NCBI GenBank assembly: GCA_946222725.1
Contig: CAMIHT010000050.1
Coordinates: 1 to 9,940, forward strand
Direction of reading: 5' to 3'
Length of the DNA stretch: 9,940 bases
From: Actinotignum schaalii
GTDB lineage: Bacteria > Actinomycetota > Actinomycetes > Actinomycetales > Actinomycetaceae
A program made the translations under genes and the position numbers. Under the pieces are notes generated by a model, which worked only from the letters and a program-made list of their open reading frames with translations, did not search any database and was not told the origin of the DNA. This document shows positions 6,440 through 9,940 of the stretch, piece after piece; position 1 is the stretch's first letter; each line of letters opens with the position of its first letter.

Positions 6440-7489
6440 ATGATGATTCGCTCGCCGCTGGGGGTGTACTGGTCGGATACGCATGAGGTGCAGATCGGTC
6501 TTGATCCGCGCGTGGCGCTGCGGCTGGCGGGGCTTTCTGTGGCGGAACAGCAGGCGGTTTCGTCCTTAGCATCCGTCGGTACGGAAAGTGAATTCTTAGA
6601 TGCGTGCGAGCGGCGCGCGGTGGGCGAAAAGCGGGCGCGCTCGCTTCTGGGCACGCTTCGCAATTCCGGCTTGCTTGACACTTCCCCGCCCTGTTTCCCG
6701 GATCTGACCTGGCGCACAGTTTTCGTTGAGCGTTTGGATGCCCTGGCGGTGGAGATCTGTACGGTTCTTGCTGCCGGTGGCCTGGGCTATATTCTCACCT
6801 CGGATACCAGCAGACCACACGGCACTGATCATCCGATTTTCCGGCGGCCGAGTTGGCGTACGTTCACGCGGCACCAGGCTCTTCAGAGTTATTTTCGCGA
6901 GCGCGGCTGGGGAACTACGGTCATCAAGGTTGATGCGGGGGCCTGTCAGGTCACGCCGCTGGGAATGGAACGGGCCGCCGGGCACGCAAATCGCGGGGCA
7001 GCCGCCGGGCACGCAAATCGCGCGGAGTCCAGACCGGTCGCGGCGGCCCCGGGATGCGGTAGGCCAGATTTCGCGCTGGTGACTTCTTTGCAGCTACCGG
7101 ATCCGCTGCGGTGTTCCCCGTGGGAAATGGAGCGTATACCTTATCTGCTGGCCTATATCGAGGATATTGATATTCGGGTGGGCCCGGTGGTGGTTCCGGG
7201 GAGTGGGCCGTGTGCTCGGTGTTTGCTTTTCGCGGCGATGGATGCGGATCCGGCTTGGCGTTATCTGGCTCCGCAGGTATTTAGTACCCGCGGGAGCGCT
7301 CCGTTCACTCCCGGGGTTGCCCTCGCGGCAGCTCTCGCGGTGCACGGTACTCTTCTGGCCCTGGGTGGGCAGGCGGAACACGCTCGGGGAACGCAGTGGG
7401 TGGTGCCACCACTGCCCAGTTTCCCCTACCGGGTTGTGCTTTCCTCGCATGAGCGTTGTTCTTGCGAAACGGGCCCCGCGGTAGCCTAG
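6440..7489 (+). CDS. ThiF/E1-like cyclodehydratase-family protein, Rv3196 type
   Basis: This 349-residue protein resembles actinobacterial proteins often labelled 'TOMM leader peptide-binding' or 'cyclodehydratase'. Residues 1-85 look like a winged-helix, leader-clamp-like domain (LDPRVALRLAGLS ... LLGTLRNSGLLD). Residues 91-125 correspond to the Rossmann start, but the glycine loop is replaced by VERLDALAVEI. Residues 245-280 carry the family signature VGPVVVPGSGPCARC ... DADPAWRYLAPQV. Cys258 and Cys261, with Cys340 and Cys342 at the C-terminus, form a CxxC...CxC set likely to bind structural zinc. A Gly/Ala/Arg-rich insert with a duplicated AAGHANR (179-185, 188-194) separates the halves. 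No YcaO, dehydrogenase or precursor peptide gene is nearby, so a thiazole/oxazole peptide pathway is not supported. The start is the first of two adjacent ATGs; the second (6443) is equally possible. Confidence 0.8.
   Translation: MMIRSPLGVYWSDTHEVQIGLDPRVALRLAGLSVAEQQAVSSLASVGTESEFLDACERRAVGEKRARSLLGTLRNSGLLDTSPPCFPDLTWRTVFVERLDALAVEICTVLAAGGLGYILTSDTSRPHGTDHPIFRRPSWRTFTRHQALQSYFRERGWGTTVIKVDAGACQVTPLGMERAAGHANRGAAAGHANRAESRPVAAAPGCGRPDFALVTSLQLPDPLRCSPWEMERIPYLLAYIEDIDIRVGPVVVPGSGPCARCLLFAAMDADPAWRYLAPQVFSTRGSAPFTPGVALAAALAVHGTLLALGGQAEHARGTQWVVPPLPSFPYRVVLSSHERCSCETGPAVA
6974..7027 (+). repeat. 27-bp in-frame direct duplication inside the ThiF-like gene
   Basis: Two adjacent 27-bp units begin at 6974 and 7001. 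Their first 22 bases are identical (6974-6995 and 7001-7022) and the last five diverge. The period of 9 codons keeps the frame and gives AAGHANRGA followed by AAGHANRAE. This looks like a recent tandem duplication in a low-constraint linker. Confidence 0.85.
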
Positions 7490-7513
7490 GGGCACTACCC
7501 GCCATGCGTGCCC
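7490..7513. terminator. Possible shared terminator between convergent genes
   Basis: The 28-bp gap between the ThiF-like stop (7489) and the UvrD2 stop (7518) contains GGGCAC (7490-7495) and GTGCCC (7508-7513), a 6-bp stem with a 12-base loop. There is no T-run. Position between convergent stop codons is the main argument for a bidirectional terminator. Confidence 0.3.
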
Positions 7514-7517
7514 GCAC

Positions 7518-9512
7518 TCAGTGTTCGGCCAGCAGGGCGAGGATCTCCTCCCCGTAGATAGCAAGTTTCGTGGCGCCCACCCCCTTGATCTGGGCGAGGG
7601 CGTGGATGCTGCGCGGTTTTGCTATCGCGAGGGCCCGCAACGTGGTGTCATGGAAAATTGTGTAGGCGGGTTTGCCGGTAGTTTGGGCACGTTGAGCCCG
7701 CCAGGCTACGAGTTGCTCAAAGAGCGCCACATCTTCGGGATAGTCAGCGGCGAATTCTTCCGCCGCGGCCCGCGAGCGACGCCGGTAACGAGTGGCCCGG
7801 GAGGTTTCTTCCCCTTCTGGTTGCGGCCACAGCCCGGTAAGGAAGCGGGAGACTTTCCGGCCCGAACGATGCCCGGAGGAGGCGGCATAGGAAAGCTGCA
7901 AAAATTCTTGGGCCCGTGTGATTCCCACGTAGAGGAGACGGCGTTCTTCTTCAATGGCTGCCGGTTTCTTCGCGAGGGAAATGGGCATGAGCCCTTCGCT
8001 CATCCCTACCAAGAAAACCGCTTCCCATTCCAGGCCCTTAGCGGCATGCAGGGAGGAAAGCGTGACACCTTCCAATTCGGGAACGTTCTGGGTTGCGGCG
8101 CGTTCTTCCAGTTCCACCACGAAATCAACCATAGAGGCATCCCGGCTATCCTCCATATCCTCCGCGAGGGTGATGAGAGCGTGGAGGGCTTCCCATTTTT
8201 CCCGGGCCGAGCCGGCAGTGGACGGTGCTTCATCCCGCCATCCCATCTGGCGCAGCACGGTGCGCACATTATCCGCCAGCGGGCCATGTACCCCGGAGCG
8301 CGCCGCAGCGCGCATGGCCACCATAGCTTCGCGTACATCACGGCGCGAGAAAAACTTTTCCGCCCCGCGCACCTGGTAGGACACCCCCGCTTTGGATAGC
8401 GCTGCCTCAAATTCTGCCGATTGGGCATTGGTGCGATACAGAATGGCTATTTCCGAGAGCGCGGTGCCTTCCGCGGCGAGCGCTTGGATAGCGCGCACGA
8501 CTCCGGCGGCTTCCGCCCCATCCGATTCGTACTCCTGGAACGTAACCGGGCGCCCGGAGCGGCGCTGCGAGACCAGCCGCACCGCGCCTTCTGAAACATC
8601 ATCGGCAATAACGGTATTCGCAGCCGCCACGATTTGCGGGGTGGAGCGGTAATCCCGAGTGAGTTCAATGACGCGAGCACGTGGGTATTCCTGCTGGAAG
8701 CGGGCGAGGTAAGAGGAGGACGCGCCCGCGAAGGAGTAAATGGTCTGGGAAACATCCCCGACGACGCACACATCTTTCCGGTCCCCCAGCCACAGCTGCA
8801 ACAGGCGATGCTGGAGGGGGGACACATCCTGGTATTCATCAACCACGAAGTAGCGGTATTGCTCACGTATCTGGCGGGCGATATCCGCCCGATCCAGCAG
8901 GATCCCGACGAGGAGGAGGAGAACATCATCAAAATCGAGGACGCGACGTTCGGTTTTGACTTCTTCATAGGTTTTCGCCAGCCGTGCAATATCGGTACTG
9001 AGCTGGCCGGCGACTTCCCCGCGCCCGGCGGCCAGGGCGGCTTCCGGGTAGTTATCCGGGCTAATCATGGATACTTTGGCCCATTCAATTTCCGCGGTGA
9101 GATCGCGGATACTCACTTTATCGGTAGGCAGGCCAATCTGACCGGCAGCCTGGGAGACCAGCCCGAATTTCGATTCGGTGATCCGCGGGATGGTTCCTCC
9201 CACCGCGGTTCCCCAGAAGTAGGAGAGTTGGCGCAAGGCCGCGGCGTGGAATGTTTGAGCCGGCACCCCTCCCACCCCGAGATCCCGCAAACGCGAACGC
9301 AATTCCCCGGCCGCGCGGGAGGTGAAAGTAACCGCCAGCACGTTCTGTGGCACGTAGGCCCCGCTGCGCACCCCGTAGGCGATCCGGTAGGTAATAGCCC
9401 GGGTTTTTCCGGTTCCCGCACCGGCACGCACACACACCGGACCGCGTAATGCGGTAGCGACCGCGCGCTGATCCGGATCCAGAAATTCCAGCAATTCCTC
9501 GGGTGAATCCAT
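7518..9512 (-). CDS. uvrD2: UvrD2-type superfamily 1 DNA helicase with HRDC domain
   Basis: This is a 664-residue 3'-5' DNA helicase. All SF1A motifs are readable: Walker A GAGTGKT (31-37), Ia VTFTSRAAGELRSRL (61-75), II VVDEYQDV (223-230), III VVGDVSQTIYSFAGA (250-264), IV LTRDYRST (284-291), V TLSSLHAAKGLEWEAVFLVG (484-503) and VI EEERRLLYVGITRAQ (521-535). An HRDC domain occupies about 594-664 (WRAQRAQTTGKPAYTIFHDTTLRALA ... IKGVGATKLAIYGEEILALL). This pairing of a UvrD motor with HRDC is the UvrD2 signature. The linker (about 562-593) is Arg-rich and lacks the CxxC-x14-CxxC module known in mycobacteria; the protein has only two cysteines (27 and 249). I start at ATG 9510-9512, because AAGGAGG sits 6 bases upstream; an in-frame GTG at 9543-9545 has no such support. 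The gene is divergent from mycoredoxin and convergent with the ThiF-like gene. Confidence 0.95.
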   Translation of the reverse strand: MDSPEELLEFLDPDQRAVATALRGPVCVRAGAGTGKTRAITYRIAYGVRSGAYVPQNVLAVTFTSRAAGELRSRLRDLGVGGVPAQTFHAAALRQLSYFWGTAVGGTIPRITESKFGLVSQAAGQIGLPTDKVSIRDLTAEIEWAKVSMISPDNYPEAALAAGRGEVAGQLSTDIARLAKTYEEVKTERRVLDFDDVLLLLVGILLDRADIARQIREQYRYFVVDEYQDVSPLQHRLLQLWLGDRKDVCVVGDVSQTIYSFAGASSSYLARFQQEYPRARVIELTRDYRSTPQIVAAANTVIADDVSEGAVRLVSQRRSGRPVTFQEYESDGAEAAGVVRAIQALAAEGTALSEIAILYRTNAQSAEFEAALSKAGVSYQVRGAEKFFSRRDVREAMVAMRAAARSGVHGPLADNVRTVLRQMGWRDEAPSTAGSAREKWEALHALITLAEDMEDSRDASMVDFVVELEERAATQNVPELEGVTLSSLHAAKGLEWEAVFLVGMSEGLMPISLAKKPAAIEEERRLLYVGITRAQEFLQLSYAASSGHRSGRKVSRFLTGLWPQPEGEETSRATRYRRRSRAAAEEFAADYPEDVALFEQLVAWRAQRAQTTGKPAYTIFHDTTLRALAIAKPRSIHALAQIKGVGATKLAIYGEEILALLAEH

Positions 9513-9518
9513 CGTGTT

Positions 9519-9525
9519 CCTCCTT
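9519..9525 (-). promoter_or_regulatory. uvrD2: Strong ribosome binding site fixing the UvrD2 start
   Basis: On the minus strand AAGGAGG is followed by the 6-base spacer AACACG and then ATG at 9512-9510. This is the best Shine-Dalgarno in the window. It lies inside any reading frame begun at the upstream GTG (9545-9543), which argues against that longer form. Confidence 0.8.
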
Positions 9526-9604
9526 GCCCTCTCAGGATGCCACACGCTCCCGACAGAAATTTTCCCCTTATCGAAACCCGTGGCGCGCCGAGCCTCCCCA
9601 CCCT

Positions 9605-9610
9605 TAAGAT
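9605..9610 (+). promoter_or_regulatory. -10 element consistent with a leaderless mycoredoxin mRNA
   Basis: TAAGAT matches the TANNNT -10 consensus and ends 6 bases before the ATG at 9617, so transcription would begin at or next to the start codon. No Shine-Dalgarno sequence is present in CGCTCC between them. A poor -35-like TGGCGC lies at 9581-9586. Leaderless transcripts of this geometry are common in Actinobacteria. Confidence 0.5.
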
Positions 9611-9616
9611 CGCTCC

Positions 9617-9874
9617 ATGGCTGATTTCACAATGTATACAACGCCCTGGTGCGGCTACTGCCGTAACCTTTCTGCCCAGCTCAAGCGGGCCGGTATCACC
9701 TGGAACGCGGTGAATATTGAGGAAGATGAGGCCGCGGCCGCTAAGGTTGCCTCCCTCAACGGCGGCAATAAAGTGGTGCCTACCCTTGAGTTCGCCGACG
9801 GCGCCACCCTGACAAATCCGAGCCTGAAAGAAGTGCAGGCAAAACTCGCCAAACTCGCCTCTTCCGGGAGCTAA
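9617..9874 (+). CDS. mrx1: Mycoredoxin-1-like glutaredoxin
   Basis: This complete 85-residue thioredoxin-fold protein is the length of actinobacterial mycoredoxins. The active site is TTPWCGYCRNL with Cys12 and Cys15; the CGYC form is typical of mycoredoxin. Other family marks are the fold's cis-proline in VVP (Pro55), the NGGNKVVPTLEFADG stretch (48-62), and LTNPSLKEV (65-73). Known mycoredoxins use mycothiol to reduce protein-mycothiol mixed disulfides in the cytoplasm. The gene is divergent from uvrD2, as in mycobacteria. The start ATG lacks a Shine-Dalgarno sequence but has a -10 element at leaderless spacing. A plain glutaredoxin-family (NrdH-like) assignment is less likely given CGYC and the NGGN stretch. 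Confidence 0.93.
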   Translation: MADFTMYTTPWCGYCRNLSAQLKRAGITWNAVNIEEDEAAAAKVASLNGGNKVVPTLEFADGATLTNPSLKEVQAKLAKLASSGS

Positions 9875-9940
9875 GACTCACACTCGAGCCAGCTCCGGCG
9901 CCGCCCCGCAGCAGCGCCGGAGCTGGCTCGAGTGTGAGTC
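9875..9940. terminator. Perfect 27-bp inverted repeat ending at the window edge (likely bidirectional terminator)
   Basis: The arms 9875-9901 and 9914-9940 are exact reverse complements over 27 bp and enclose the 12-base loop CGCCCCGCAGCA. The repeat starts at the base after the mycoredoxin TAA and runs to the last base of the window. In mycobacteria the next gene (nudC) is convergent with mrx1, so a shared terminator is expected here. The unusual length and the exact match to the window edge also allow an assembly fold-back artefact. The true extent cannot be seen. Confidence 0.6.

Noticed and set aside
6440..7489. A thiazole/oxazole-modified peptide biosynthetic cluster
   Set aside because: Only the ThiF-like homologue is present. 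The flanking genes are conserved housekeeping genes, and no precursor peptide, YcaO or dehydrogenase is seen.
9513..9545. GTG start 11 codons upstream for UvrD2
   Set aside because: It lacks a Shine-Dalgarno, and the perfect AAGGAGG for the internal ATG lies within the extension.

Overview
The window is chromosomal DNA from a high-G+C Gram-positive bacterium (Actinomycetota). Evidence: a mycoredoxin with a CGYC active site (the mycothiol redox system), a UvrD2-type helicase with a C-terminal HRDC domain, an actinobacterial UPF0182 membrane protein, a PDZ/Lon-type secreted protease and a DUF2342 'zincin' protein. From memory, the order and orientations match the conserved M. tuberculosis neighbourhood Rv3193c-Rv3194c-Rv3195-Rv3196-...-uvrD2-mrx1. 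The ABC1-like kinase and whiB7 that lie before uvrD2 in mycobacteria are absent. Moderate G+C and these losses would fit a smaller-genome family such as Actinomycetaceae, but this is only a guess.

Layout: 114-3194 (minus) encodes a seven-helix UPF0182 protein with a large, cysteine-free extracytoplasmic part. Upstream of it on the same strand, 3333-4469 encodes a membrane-anchored PDZ plus Lon-type Ser/Lys protease. A 211-bp divergent intergenic region carries a 19-bp tandem repeat and a 9-bp inverted repeat. On the plus strand follow 4681-6276 (DUF2342 metalloprotease-like, apparently without its zinc motif) and 6440-7489 (ThiF/E1-like 'cyclodehydratase' homologue without a recognisable nucleotide-binding loop). 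Between these two genes lies a perfect DnaA-box 9-mer. Convergent to them, 7518-9512 (minus) encodes UvrD2, which here lacks the tetracysteine module described for mycobacterial UvrD2. A divergent mycoredoxin gene (9617-9874, plus) looks leaderless. The window ends exactly at the end of a perfect 27-bp inverted repeat that starts right after the mycoredoxin stop codon.

Functionally this is a conserved core neighbourhood rather than a mobile or defence island: envelope proteins on the left, DNA maintenance and thiol redox on the right. I saw no RNA gene, insertion sequence, CRISPR array or evident new multi-gene system. The points of interest are departures from family norms: three proteins that keep the fold but seem to have lost a signature motif, plus several regulatory-looking repeats.
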